Of a stretch of 64,000 bases of DNA, positions 37,156-44,614 are shown one piece after another. Under the pieces are notes generated by a model. That model ran no database searches, had not been told where the DNA came from, and worked only from the letters and a program-made list of their open reading frames with translations. Positions within the stretch are counted from its first letter, which is position 1, and each line of letters opens with the position of its first letter. Made by a program: the position numbers and the translations under genes. Source of the stretch: Nocardia higoensis (GTDB lineage: Bacteria; Actinomycetota; Actinomycetes; Mycobacteriales; Mycobacteriaceae); contig NZ_JADLQN010000001.1 in the NCBI RefSeq assembly GCF_015477835.1, positions 3,038,001-3,102,000 of the forward strand, written 5' to 3'.

Positions 37156-37344
37156 TCAGGCCGGATTGCTCAGATACTGCTGAAGGAAGTACAGTCCCGC
37201 GCCGAGCACCGCTACGCCGGCCGCCGCGGTGGCGAGCACCGCGATCCACAGCCCGAAGCGCAGCACCGGATTGACCTTGATTCCCCCACCCAAGATCCTG
37301 ATTCCGGAGACCAGGATGTCGATGAGCCAGACCAGAAGCATCAT
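37156..37344 (-). CDS. Small membrane protein (62 aa)
   Basis: Very short membrane protein, not recognised as a named family. Two hydrophobic segments are visible: MLLVWLIDILVSGIRIL near the N-terminus and WIAVLATAAAGVAVLGAGLY near the C-terminus, separated by GGGIKVNPVLRFG. Its ATG overlaps the stop of the neighbouring small gene (ATGATG at 37339-37344), so the two are translationally coupled. It lies 313 bases upstream of yrbEA on the same strand, which suggests, without proving, a link to the mce transporter. Confidence 0.7.
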   Translation of the reverse strand: MMLLVWLIDILVSGIRILGGGIKVNPVLRFGLWIAVLATAAAGVAVLGAGLYFLQQYLSNPA

Positions 37345-37565
37345 GTCATCGTCACATTCGCGACCAGGAGCACCGGCCAGCAGACGATCGAGCCGAGGAA
37401 CGAGATGATCACGTCGATGCCGCGCATCTCGCGCAGGTGCGAGGTGTGCGTCAGGCTCCACACGAGGCCGATCACACCGTACGGAATCGCGAGGATGATC
37501 AGTGTGCCGAGGAACTCCGACACCTTCATCTCATAACTGAATATTCGATCCAGTTTCTTCAACAC
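37341..37565 (-). CDS. Small membrane protein (74 aa)
   Basis: 74 residues: a cytoplasmic-looking start MLKKLDRIFSYEMKVSE, a hydrophobic stretch FLGTLIILAIPYGVIGLVWS, a short polar turn THTSHLREMRGID and a second stretch IISFLGSIVCWPVLLVANVT. GTG 37565 is supported by AAAGGAAG seven bases upstream; a longer frame reaching 37649 lacks this. The gene overlaps the 62-residue membrane gene and is the first of the pair. No family was recognised. The repeated two-helix layout of both proteins suggests they form a small membrane complex. Confidence 0.7.
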   Translation of the reverse strand: MLKKLDRIFSYEMKVSEFLGTLIILAIPYGVIGLVWSLTHTSHLREMRGIDVIISFLGSIVCWPVLLVANVTMT

Positions 37566-37887
37566 TGAAGTGCTTCCTTTCCGCCACGCCTGCCGATCCG
37601 CCGCCGGCCACCAGGGCCGGCCGGAGCGTGCGGGCAGTATGTTACTCACGATTCACGCTGCAACGGAAGAACTTCGGCGGATCATCTGTTCGTTCGACCA
37701 CCGTTTCCTCTGCTCACGACGGCCAAGTGGCCCTCGGAAGAAGTTACCAAATATTCTCGCCGGACGGGTTCCGCCCGCGAAGAATCGTCAGTAACATAGC
37801 ATCGCGGAGCGGGGTGCAGTGCCGCATCACCCGACAACTCGGGCCTCGGCGCACCCCTGACCGCGTGGACGACAGGGAAGGACTCCC
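37566..37887. promoter_or_regulatory. Divergent promoter region between the small membrane pair and the MpaB-family gene
   Basis: About 322 bases with start codons pointing away at both ends. The middle is comparatively AT-rich (37640-37670 and 37740-37800, with CCAAATATTCTC). No clear long dyad was found. Short frames inside have no ribosome-binding sites or family motifs. It should hold the promoters of both flanking units. Confidence 0.45.
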
Positions 37888-38796
37888 ATGACCGCCGTAG
37901 CCCGGGACGATCACCGGCACGAACCCGCACCGCTGACCAAGGAACAGACCCGCATCCCCATCCCGACCGAGCACCGGCCGCTCACCAAGAAGCCGTTGAA
38001 ACTGTCCGACGCACTGGACTTCTGGTCGTTCGCGGGCGCGGCAGCCAATGTCGCGATGCAGATGGCGCTTCCCGGCGTCGGCTACGGCGTGGCCGAGAGC
38101 AAAGTGGACTCGGGATCGCTGATGAAGCACCCGTGGAAGCGCGCGCGCACCACGACCACCTACCTCGCGGTCGCCATCCTCGGCACCGACGAGGAACGCG
38201 CGGCGTACCGGGAAGCGGTGAACGCCGTGCACCGGCACGTGCGCTCGGAGCCGGGCGCGAAGGTCAAGTACAACGCCTTCGACCGGAATCTGCAGTTGTG
38301 GGTGGCGGCCTGCCTCTACATCGGCTTCGAGGACACCTACCAGCTGCTGTCGGGCAAGATGAGCGACGAGCAGGCCGAGCAGTTCTACGCCACCGCTTCC
38401 ACGCTGGGCACCACCCTCCAGGTCACCGAGGACATGTGGCCGGCCACCCGCGCCGAGTTCGACGACTACTGGAACACGGCGTGCGAAGAGGCGGTGCTCG
38501 ACGACTATGTGCGCGAATACATCAATGCCCTCCTCGACCTGAAGATGATCGCCTGGCCGCTGCGGGTGACGTTCCGCTCTCTGCTGCGCTTCCTCACCAC
38601 CGGCTTCCTCGCGCCGTACTTCCGCGAGCAGATGCAGCTCGAATGGACCGCCGCCGACCAGCGCCGCTTCGAACACCTGTTCATGTTCGTCGGCTTCGTC
38701 AACCGGTTCATCCCCCGGTTCATCCGGCACGCGGGCAGCTATGTACTGATCGGTGATCTGAAACTCCGCAGGCGGCGGCGCAAGTATCTAGTGTGA
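37888..38796 (+). CDS. MpaB-family oxygenase-like protein (DUF2236)
   Basis: 302-residue member of the MpaB/DUF2236 family, which includes the heme-containing latex-clearing protein and other b-type-heme oxygenase relatives. Signs are the FWSFAGAAANVAMQMALPGV helix, KRARTTTTYLAVAILGTDEE, the family block YNAFDRNLQLWVAACLYIGF, YWNTACEEAVLDDYVREYIN, and a C-terminal FVNRFIPRFIRHAGSYVLIG. The last residues are basic (RRRRRK). No signal peptide is present, so it is probably cytosolic or membrane-associated. ATG 37888 follows GGAAGGACTCCC. It starts a short unit with an SRPBCC gene beside the mce operon, which fits lipid or steroid chemistry; the actual substrate is unknown. Confidence 0.85.
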   Translation: MTAVARDDHRHEPAPLTKEQTRIPIPTEHRPLTKKPLKLSDALDFWSFAGAAANVAMQMALPGVGYGVAESKVDSGSLMKHPWKRARTTTTYLAVAILGTDEERAAYREAVNAVHRHVRSEPGAKVKYNAFDRNLQLWVAACLYIGFEDTYQLLSGKMSDEQAEQFYATASTLGTTLQVTEDMWPATRAEFDDYWNTACEEAVLDDYVREYINALLDLKMIAWPLRVTFRSLLRFLTTGFLAPYFREQMQLEWTAADQRRFEHLFMFVGFVNRFIPRFIRHAGSYVLIGDLKLRRRRRKYLV

Positions 38797-38800
38797 ACGG

Positions 38801-39256
38801 ATGCGCGTCGTGGACATGCACCGAACGATCGCAGCGCCGATCGGCGAGGTGTTCGATTGGATGACCGATGCCACGAACTATCACCGGGTACCGATGGTTC
38901 GTCGCGTCATCCTGGTCCGCCCCGGCGACACCCACGGGCACGGCGTCGGCGCCATCCGCGTCGTCAACACTCCCCTGTTCCGGATGACCGAGGAGATCCT
39001 CGAGTTCGAGCGGCCCACGTTCATGCGCTACTACATTCCCCGGTCCACGCCCCCGCTGCGCCACGACGAGGGGTACATGCGGTTCGAGGAGGTGCCGGGG
39101 GGTAGCACCCACGTGCGCTGGTATTCCCGCTTCGAGGTGAAGGCACCCTTCGCCTCCGACCTGTGCACGCTGATGCTGTTGCCGGTGATCGTGACCGGCT
39201 TCCGGCTGGCGCTCGACACCTGTGAGAAGGAACTGCGGCAGAACAAGAAGAACTGA
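38801..39256 (+). CDS. SRPBCC-family (START-like) protein
   Basis: 151-residue polyketide-cyclase/START-like fold that binds hydrophobic ligands in a deep pocket. Family pattern: IAAPIGEVFDWMTDATNYHR at the start, VRPGDTHGHGVGAIRVVNTP, the strand pair ILEFERPTFMRYYIP and GYMRFEEVPGGSTHVRWYSR, then the long C-terminal helix ALDTCEKELRQN. It starts four bases after the MpaB-type gene, so the two are co-transcribed. A strong hairpin follows its stop. It may carry or modify the substrate of the neighbouring oxygenase; this is inference from adjacency. Confidence 0.85.
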   Translation: MRVVDMHRTIAAPIGEVFDWMTDATNYHRVPMVRRVILVRPGDTHGHGVGAIRVVNTPLFRMTEEILEFERPTFMRYYIPRSTPPLRHDEGYMRFEEVPGGSTHVRWYSRFEVKAPFASDLCTLMLLPVIVTGFRLALDTCEKELRQNKKN

Positions 39257-39273
39257 GTATCCCGGCGCTACGG

Positions 39274-39305
39274 ACGAAGCCCCCGCCCCAGGACGGGGGC
39301 TTCGT
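39274..39305. terminator. Strong hairpin terminator between convergent genes
   Basis: Perfect 12-base stem, ACGAAGCCCCCG and CGGGGGCTTCGT, with an eight-base loop. It lies 18 bases after the SRPBCC stop and 45 bases from the end of the convergent transglycosylase gene. It lacks a long T-run, as is common in actinobacteria, and may serve both directions. Confidence 0.85.
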
Positions 39306-39350
39306 GCCGTTCGCGGTCACCGGTGCGCGTTCGATCCAGCCGTGCCCGGC

Positions 39351-40580
39351 TCAGGTCGGCGGGGCGGGCAGCGGAATCGAAATACCCAGGGGCAGCTTGA
39401 TACTCGGCCCGGTCGGGGCGGGAGCGGGCGCCGCCGGGGCGGGCTGCAGCTGCGCACCGCCCGAGGGCGCAGCCGGAGCCGACTGGAGCGGCGCACCGCC
39501 CGGTGGCGCGGCCGGGGCGGGCAGCGACTGCGCAGGCGCGGGGGCGGGGGCGGGGGCGGGGGCGGGCAGCGTCTTCGGGGCGTTCTGGGTGCCCGGTGTG
39601 TCGCACAGCAGTCCGCACGAGACCGCGCCGATGCCCGGCAGATTCACCAGGACCGGCGGAGCCGGGTCGGGAACGGTGGTCGGAGCCATCGGCTGCAGGG
39701 TCAAGGGGCGCGACCGCGGTGCGGAGGCCAGCACCTCGGCGCCCCCGCCCGGACGCGACGGCGGGGGCGCGCTCGACGGCGGGACGAGGCCGGGAGCGAT
39801 GGTGACCGGCCGGGGCGCGCCGCCGCTGCGGTAGGCCGCCGACCAGCTGAGCACGTCGGCGGCGTAGGACATGGAGTTGTTGTAGCGCAGCACCGCCCGC
39901 AACTCCTGTTCGCTGTCGGCGAGATTCGTCCCGCCCGAGCACAGGTACTTGCCCGCCGCCAGCGCCGAGTCGAAGACGTTCTGCGGGTCGGAAACCCCGT
40001 CGCCGTTGCCGTCGGCGGCATAGCGCCCCCAGGTCGAGGGCAGGAACTGCATGGGGCCGACCGCCCGCACGTAGCCGCCGTCGGCGGCCGCGATGATCTC
40101 GTTGCCCGGCAACGTCCCGTCCAGTGCGGGACCGAGAATCGGCGAGACAGCCGTACCGGCCGCGTCGGTGCGCCCGTTGTCGGCGTGCGCGGATTCGATA
40201 CGGCCGATCCCGGCCAGCAGATGCCAGCGCAGCCCGCAGCCGGGCATCGAGGATTCCAGCGCCAGTTCGGCGTTCCGGTACGCCGCCAGGACGATTTCCG
40301 GGATGCCGAGCAGTCCTCCGGTGCGCGGCAGCGAGATCTCCCGCAGCGCCACCTCGGTCACGCTCGGCGATCCGTCCGCGGGCGGAGTGACGCTGCGCAG
40401 CGACCGCGGCGTGTCGGCGGCGACGGTCAGCAGGCCGACGGTGCGGTCGGCCCCTGGTTCGGGATGAGTGGACAGTTCCGGCCGCGCCTGGGCCGCGTCC
40501 GCGCCCAACGCCTCGGAACCCGACATGACCAGTCCCGCTGTCAGCAACGCCGACGCGGTGAGTGGAGCAGATCTACGCAT
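39351..40580 (-). CDS. Secreted lytic transglycosylase with a Pro/Ala-rich tail
   Basis: 409 residues. A signal peptide is at the N-terminus (MRRSAPLTASALLTAGLVMS, then EALGADAAQA). The lysozyme-like/SLT domain spans about 100-260: LRWHLLAGIGRIESAHADNG contains the likely catalytic glutamate, RAVGPMQFLPSTWGRYAADG and NVFDSALAAGKYLCSGG are typical, ending LRYNNSMSYAADVLSWSAAY. It cuts peptidoglycan outside the membrane. The last 130 residues are Pro, Ala and Gly-rich with APAPAPAPA runs and a cysteine pair (SCGLLCD). ATG 40580 fits the signal peptide; the ribosome-binding site is weak (GGGGG). The related mycobacterial class includes Rpf/SLT-type wall enzymes. Confidence 0.85.
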   Translation of the reverse strand: MRRSAPLTASALLTAGLVMSGSEALGADAAQARPELSTHPEPGADRTVGLLTVAADTPRSLRSVTPPADGSPSVTEVALREISLPRTGGLLGIPEIVLAAYRNAELALESSMPGCGLRWHLLAGIGRIESAHADNGRTDAAGTAVSPILGPALDGTLPGNEIIAAADGGYVRAVGPMQFLPSTWGRYAADGNGDGVSDPQNVFDSALAAGKYLCSGGTNLADSEQELRAVLRYNNSMSYAADVLSWSAAYRSGGAPRPVTIAPGLVPPSSAPPPSRPGGGAEVLASAPRSRPLTLQPMAPTTVPDPAPPVLVNLPGIGAVSCGLLCDTPGTQNAPKTLPAPAPAPAPAPAQSLPAPAAPPGGAPLQSAPAAPSGGAQLQPAPAAPAPAPTGPSIKLPLGISIPLPAPPT

Positions 40581-40886
40581 ACGACCCCCGGCCTGCCGCG
40601 TCCACGCGAAGAGACCCGCGCAGGCGGGCACCACGGCCAGGACAACGACGTCCACCGGCCTCGGGATGCCACCTCGACATCCTCCAGCCGCAACACCAAA
40701 TGAGAACAGCTATTAACATACCGCACGAATGGCCTTGATGTAAGCCTCGTCACGCATGGAATGCTTAGTCACTTATGGGAAAGACGCCGGGCCAGACCTC
40801 CGTCCATCTTCGCCGACCGCGCGATGTCGGGCATCACACTTCCGACAGCAGTGAACTGCTCGGCGACCGGCTCGACGCGGTACCTG
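40581..40886. other. Intergenic stretch upstream of the transglycosylase gene
   Basis: About 306 bases between the end of the hydrolase gene and the transglycosylase start, both minus. The part at 40695-40775 is AT-rich (CACCAAATGAGAACAGCTAT onward) and is the likely promoter. No gene and no strong hairpin were found; plus-strand frames here are antisense to, or run into, flanking genes. Confidence 0.45.
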
Positions 40887-41684
40887 TCAGCCCGCGGCGC
40901 CGAAGGTTTCGCGGACCGCGGCGGCGACGGCCCGGTAATCCTTACGCAGAATCTTGTCGTGGTTGCTGTCGACCTTCGCGCTCACCCGCACGTTCGGATT
41001 GCGGGCGAGCACCGGATCCAGCGAGGCCCTCGCCTGTTCCATCTCCCCGTCGCCGGTGCCGAGACCGTCGCCGGTGGCCAGGATGAACCGCACCGGGCAG
41101 GTCAGCCGCTCGAGGACCGGCACACTGGCGGCGGCGACCTCGTTGGCATCGATATTGACCTCGGCGTGCTGGTCGGCGCTCATCCGCGCGGCCATCCCGA
41201 ACGGGCGCGCCAGCGGGAGCACGAACCGCATCCGGCGAAACAGTTTCCGGATCCGCTCCCGGCCCTCTTCACCGGTCAAACCGCAGGGCGCCGCGTCCAC
41301 GGTCACCACACCCACGACACGGTCAGGATGCCGGTCGGCCCAGTGCCACGCGAGGATCCCGCCGTAGGACCAGCCCACCAGCAACGGCCGCTCCACGCCC
41401 CTGGCCGCGAGGACCGCATCGACGTCGCGAAGGGCGGCCTCGAACGAGTAGTCCGCCGACCGCTTCGATCTGCCGCGCGCTCGCCCGTCGAAGGTGATGT
41501 GCCGAAAACCGTCACCGAGGTCGTCGATCACCGGCCGCCAAGGTCGACGGTCGGCGTAGGCGCCGTTCAGATACACGACCGGCCTGCCCGAGCCTCCGGT
41601 ATCGGTGACCGCCAGGGCCGTGTCATCGACGGCCACCATGCCCGTCCACGTCCCCTCTGCGCGAGAGGTGCCGCTTCTCACCAT
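40887..41684 (-). CDS. Alpha/beta hydrolase
   Basis: 265-residue alpha/beta-hydrolase-fold protein. The oxyanion strand PVVYLNGAYADRRPWRPV, the nucleophile elbow VGWSYGGILAWHWAD (serine in GWSYGG), an acidic position in ILATGDGLGTGDG and the histidine in VDSNHDKILRKDYRAV make a full catalytic set. ATG 41684 is preferred because AGG lies seven bases upstream; ATG 41639 is an internal alternative. It is the third gene of a PadR-DUF1048-hydrolase unit, starting eight bases after the DUF1048 stop. The substrate is unknown; the set resembles small detoxification or stress operons under PadR control. Confidence 0.85.
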   Translation of the reverse strand: MVRSGTSRAEGTWTGMVAVDDTALAVTDTGGSGRPVVYLNGAYADRRPWRPVIDDLGDGFRHITFDGRARGRSKRSADYSFEAALRDVDAVLAARGVERPLLVGWSYGGILAWHWADRHPDRVVGVVTVDAAPCGLTGEEGRERIRKLFRRMRFVLPLARPFGMAARMSADQHAEVNIDANEVAAASVPVLERLTCPVRFILATGDGLGTGDGEMEQARASLDPVLARNPNVRVSAKVDSNHDKILRKDYRAVAAAVRETFGAAG

Positions 41685-41692
41685 CGGACGAC

Positions 41693-42049
41693 CTACCCTT
41701 CCGCTGCGACGGCGCGCTCGACAGCGCTGTTCAGCCGCGCCCGTTCCCGATTGAGCCACGACTCCTCGTGGTAGTTCCGCGCGAACATCTCGATGAACTC
41801 CACAGGGTCCTCCCCGACAACCTCGCGTATGGGGGTCCCGGCGGCCGCGCTCTGCTCGAACAGGTCGACGAGGTCTTCGAGCATCGAGACGCCACCACCG
41901 GGCCCCGCGTACATCAGGTATCGCTCGAACGCTTCGGCCACTGTGCGGTAATTCGCGGGCAGTCGCCCCACCCGCGCCTTGTACTGTCGCCACCTCCGCT
42001 TGTCGCCGACTTCGCCGACCACCTTCGAGGTGAGATCCGAGATGTTCAT
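41693..42049 (-). CDS. DUF1048-family protein
   Basis: 118 residues, mainly helical, of the DUF1048 family: MNISDLTSKVVGEVGDKRRW, YKARVGRLPANYRTVAEAFE, MLEDLVDLFEQSAAAG, then PVEFIEMFARNYHEESWLNR. There is no signal peptide. Members are typically encoded directly beside PadR regulators, as here, and are thought to be effector or accessory proteins of unknown function. The start overlaps the padR stop by ATGA at 42046-42049. Confidence 0.83.
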   Translation of the reverse strand: MNISDLTSKVVGEVGDKRRWRQYKARVGRLPANYRTVAEAFERYLMYAGPGGGVSMLEDLVDLFEQSAAAGTPIREVVGEDPVEFIEMFARNYHEESWLNRERARLNSAVERAVAAEG

Positions 42050-42384
42050 GATTGCCTGCCTCCTTGCGCACGGAGCTGATCGAGCCGTTCCGCGAGGAAG
42101 CTCCACGTCCTCCAGAACTCATCGAGATATTCCTGTCCCTCGGCGTTGAGGGAGTACACCTTTCGCGGGGGCCCCTTCTCCGAGGGGACTTTCTCGACAT
42201 CCACGAGCCCCTTCTTCTCGACCCTGACCAGCAAGGCGTAGATGGTGCCTTCGGCGATGTCGGAGAAGCCCCGCTCCCGCAGCCACGCGGTGATCTCGTA
42301 GCCGTACGCGGGGCGCCCGGCCAGGATCGCGAGGACGATGCCCTCCAACGTTCCCTTGAGCATCTCCGTCTCCTGCTTGCCCAT
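42046..42384 (-). CDS. PadR-family transcriptional regulator
   Basis: 112-residue winged-helix regulator. The PadR pattern is plain: MLKGTLEGIVLAILAGRPAY, GYEITAWLRERGFSDIAEGT, IYALLVRVEKKGLVDVEKVP, PPRKVYSLNAEGQEYLDEFW, ending in a dimerisation helix. ATG 42384 follows GAGAGGGGGTGTGC. It heads an operon with a DUF1048 protein and an alpha/beta hydrolase. An imperfect AT-rich dyad at 42412-42441 just upstream could be its operator, giving autoregulation. Confidence 0.9.
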   Translation of the reverse strand: MGKQETEMLKGTLEGIVLAILAGRPAYGYEITAWLRERGFSDIAEGTIYALLVRVEKKGLVDVEKVPSEKGPPRKVYSLNAEGQEYLDEFWRTWSFLAERLDQLRAQGGRQS

Positions 42385-42544
42385 GCACACCCCCTCTCAC
42401 TACTAAGCGTCACTGACTACCACTAGATAGTAACACTCAGTAGCTGGCAGTCAAGCGATCCGGAGACTTCCTCGGTACCTTCTTCCGGTACATACCGGCA
42501 CACGCGTTCGGCGAAGCATGGAATTACGCAGGGAGGACAGACAC

Positions 42545-43027
42545 ATGGGCGTGCGAGATCTGCTGTACGCTGCGAAACGCCGGATGTACAAAGACAATCG
42601 GGTCGGAGGGCTCGCCCGGGTACTGAACCGGGCATCGGAATGCATGTACTCGGCGGGCGTGCTCTCCCCCGGCTACGCCATGACCCTCGAGGTGATCGGC
42701 AGGCGCACCGGTCGCCCGGTGAAGCTGCCGATCGTGGTCGCCGAGTACGAAGGGCGGCGGTACCTGGTGTCGATGCTCGGGCCGGACGCCGGCTGGGTGC
42801 ACAACGTCCACGCCGCGCACGGTCGCGCGTTCCTGCACCGGCGCGGCCGCGAAGCAGTACAGCTCACCGAGGTCGAGGTGGCGGACCGAGCGCCGATTCT
42901 GCGCCGCTATCTCGCCGTCGCTCCCGGCGCCCGCCCGCATTTCCCGATCGACCGCACCGCCGCGCTCGCGGAATTCGCCCGGATCGCGGACCGCTATCCG
43001 GTCTTCCGGATCGACCCCGCAGGCTGA
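42545..43027 (+). CDS. Ddn-like deazaflavin (F420)-dependent nitroreductase family protein
   Basis: 160 residues of the nitroreductase-family deazaflavin-dependent oxidoreductase group (DUF385), to which mycobacterial Ddn belongs. Typical blocks: TLEVIGRRTGRPVKLPIVVA, YEGRRYLVSMLGPDAGWVHN, the HGRAFLHRRGREAVQLTEVE strand region, and the tail FPIDRTAALAEFARIADRYP with VFRIDP. It probably uses reduced F420 in the cytosol; the substrate is unknown. ATG 42545 is set by GGGAGG eight bases upstream. It is divergent from the PadR operon with a 160-base promoter gap. Confidence 0.87.
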   Translation: MGVRDLLYAAKRRMYKDNRVGGLARVLNRASECMYSAGVLSPGYAMTLEVIGRRTGRPVKLPIVVAEYEGRRYLVSMLGPDAGWVHNVHAAHGRAFLHRRGREAVQLTEVEVADRAPILRRYLAVAPGARPHFPIDRTAALAEFARIADRYPVFRIDPAG

Positions 43028-43065
43028 CAAGCCTGCCGCCCATCCCGGTCGCGCCCGCGCGCAAT

Positions 43066-43083
43066 CACCGTGCGGGCACGGTG
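43066..43083. terminator. Small hairpin after the Ddn-like gene
   Basis: Seven-base perfect stem CACCGTG and CACGGTG with loop CGGG, 38 bases after the Ddn-like stop, in a 204-base gap before the next gene. There is no T-run, so its role as a terminator is tentative. Confidence 0.4.
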
Positions 43084-43231
43084 TCTACGGCGCTCGGCGC
43101 GGTCCGGCGACGGGATCGGGGTGGCGGGCGAGCACTGCGGCGGCGATGAGCGTGAGGATCGGACCGGCGCGGTCGTCACAGGTCCCATCACTCGGTGAGC
43201 GCGCGCTGTTCGGCCGGTTACCTTCGACGGC

Positions 43232-44104
43232 ATGCCCGACTCCAGAGCATTTCGACCGGCTCGTATCCGCGTCCACCGCACATCCGAATGGGAGGTTCGG
43301 CCGACGTTCGTGCTCGTCCACGGCGCGCACGGCAACTCTTCGACGTGGTCTGCGTTGCTGCGGGAACTCGCACTACTCGGGCACCGTGGACTGGCCGTCG
43401 ATCTGCCCGGCCACGGCCTCGACGCCGGTTTTCCGCTCTCGTATCAAGCACCTCAGGATATCGAAGCCTTCATCACACAACCGTCACCATTGGCGTCGAT
43501 TACGTTGGCAGACAATGTCACCCACGTCGTGGACACGGTACGCCGAGTCGGCCGGTTCGGGCCGGTGATCTTGGTGGGCACCAGCGGCGGTGGCGCGACG
43601 ATCAGCGGTGTCGGCAACTCGGTGCCGCACCTGCTGGCCGGAATCGTGTACATCTCCGCGTGGTGCTGTGTCGAACTTCCCAGCATCGCCGCCTATTTGG
43701 AAATACTCGGGCATCACGACGTCGCAGCGACGATGGTCAATTGGCGCTCTGCCGACCCGGACCAGCTGGCCGCGTTGAAGCATGGCCTGATGGCAGATGC
43801 CACCGACGATCAGTTCCTCGCCTGTCTCAACTTGCTCGAGCCGGCCGAATCACCCCAGGTCATCACCGCCGACAGCCGTGTGCGAGCTGCGACCTGGGGT
43901 CGGATTCCACGCACCTACATCCGCCTGTCCCAGGACCGAGCCATCCCGCCCGACATGCAAGACCGCATGATCGCCGAAGCCGATGCCCTCACCCCGCAGA
44001 ACCCCTTCGTGGTCCATACCGTCGAAGCCAGCCATTTGGGCGCGTGCCTACACGCTGCTGAAATCGCCGCGATCCTGGACACCCTTTCAGGTTCGGAACC
44101 GTGA
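43232..44104 (+). CDS. Alpha/beta hydrolase
   Basis: 290-residue alpha/beta hydrolase. The FVLVHGAHGNSSTWSALLRE motif holds the oxyanion HG, LGHRGLAVDLPGHG is the typical second strand, and the elbow VILVGTSGGGATISG carries the nucleophilic serine. RTYIRLSQDRAIPPDMQDRM contains the likely acid, and VEASHLGACLHAAEIAAILD the histidine. This pattern resembles the esterase/methylesterase-like (salicylate-binding-protein type) group. ATG 43232 has no strong ribosome-binding site. It stands alone between gaps; its plus-strand neighbour downstream is the FAD monooxygenase, 510 bases away, so no operon is claimed. Confidence 0.85.
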   Translation: MPDSRAFRPARIRVHRTSEWEVRPTFVLVHGAHGNSSTWSALLRELALLGHRGLAVDLPGHGLDAGFPLSYQAPQDIEAFITQPSPLASITLADNVTHVVDTVRRVGRFGPVILVGTSGGGATISGVGNSVPHLLAGIVYISAWCCVELPSIAAYLEILGHHDVAATMVNWRSADPDQLAALKHGLMADATDDQFLACLNLLEPAESPQVITADSRVRAATWGRIPRTYIRLSQDRAIPPDMQDRMIAEADALTPQNPFVVHTVEASHLGACLHAAEIAAILDTLSGSEP

Positions 44105-44508
44105 CCCGGCAACCGGTACAGCGACGGTGAGCTCGGACCGGCGACAACACCACGGTCGGCCGAGGCGCCGGCGACAATCGGCGCTCCCGGCATCTTGGTT
44201 CCTCCTGTCCGCCGCGCCAGCACGATTCGGCCCGTCACCGCCGCATGGTAGCCACATGGCGCTCTGCGACGCCGGTCGCGAATCGCCGCTACGCGGCCTG
44301 CCCAGAGACACCGGGTGGGCGCCGATTTCCGCCCAGGGCATGCCTGGTGCCGGGCGCGGTCGACGATATGGTCGAGCAGCTGATCGGCTGGCCGCAACCT
44401 GTGCGCAGCGGAAATCACCGCTGCTGTCAAGTGATCCAGGCCACGGTCCGGTGTGGACCCGCTCGATCGGGGCGATCACGTCGCGTAGTGACACCTGGCG
44501 CCCCAATG
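44105..44508 (-). pseudogene. Probable decayed coding region upstream of the FAD monooxygenase
   Basis: Minus-strand frames here look like fragments rather than a gene. One starts at ATG 44518 (MVDALGRQVSLRDVIAPIER) and loses sense after about 40 codons. A second frame reads LTAAVISAAHRLRPADQLLD and HIVDRARHQACPG before decaying. A strong AGGAGG ribosome-binding site lies nine bases before an ATG at about 44192 whose frame then runs into the neighbouring hydrolase gene. I could not identify the original family. Its position opposite a paired operator would suit a lost divergent regulator, but the fragments do not show a helix-turn-helix. Confidence 0.35.
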
Positions 44509-44557
44509 CGTCAACCATAGGTTGACGACCGCCACTTCGTCAACTATTAGTTGACGA
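44509..44557. promoter_or_regulatory. Two copies of a palindromic operator GTCAAC-N5-GTTGAC before the FAD monooxygenase gene
   Basis: First site 44509-44527: arms CGTCAACC and GGTTGACG around ATA. Second site 44537-44557: arms TCGTCAACTA and TAGTTGACGA around one T. Both share GTCAAC and GTTGAC at identical spacing, with centres 29 bases apart. They lie 58-106 bases before the chosen monooxygenase start, so they probably flank or cover its promoter. The form is typical of TetR-type operators. Confidence 0.75.
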
Positions 44558-44614
44558 TACGGCGACAGCTCGTGGATGGCTTTCGCCGACAACGGATCGA
44601 TTCAGGAGTCGCAC

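Noticed and set aside
39540..39560. Short GGGGGC repeats in the transglycosylase gene as a possible CRISPR or microsatellite locus
   Set aside because: They encode an AP-rich tail in frame; no spacer-repeat structure exists here or elsewhere in the window.
44087..44518. Minus-strand frame of 143 codons starting inside the operator
   Set aside because: No domain recognised beyond a weak start, composition turns Arg/Ser-rich, and it overlaps the hydrolase end; treated as a decayed region instead.
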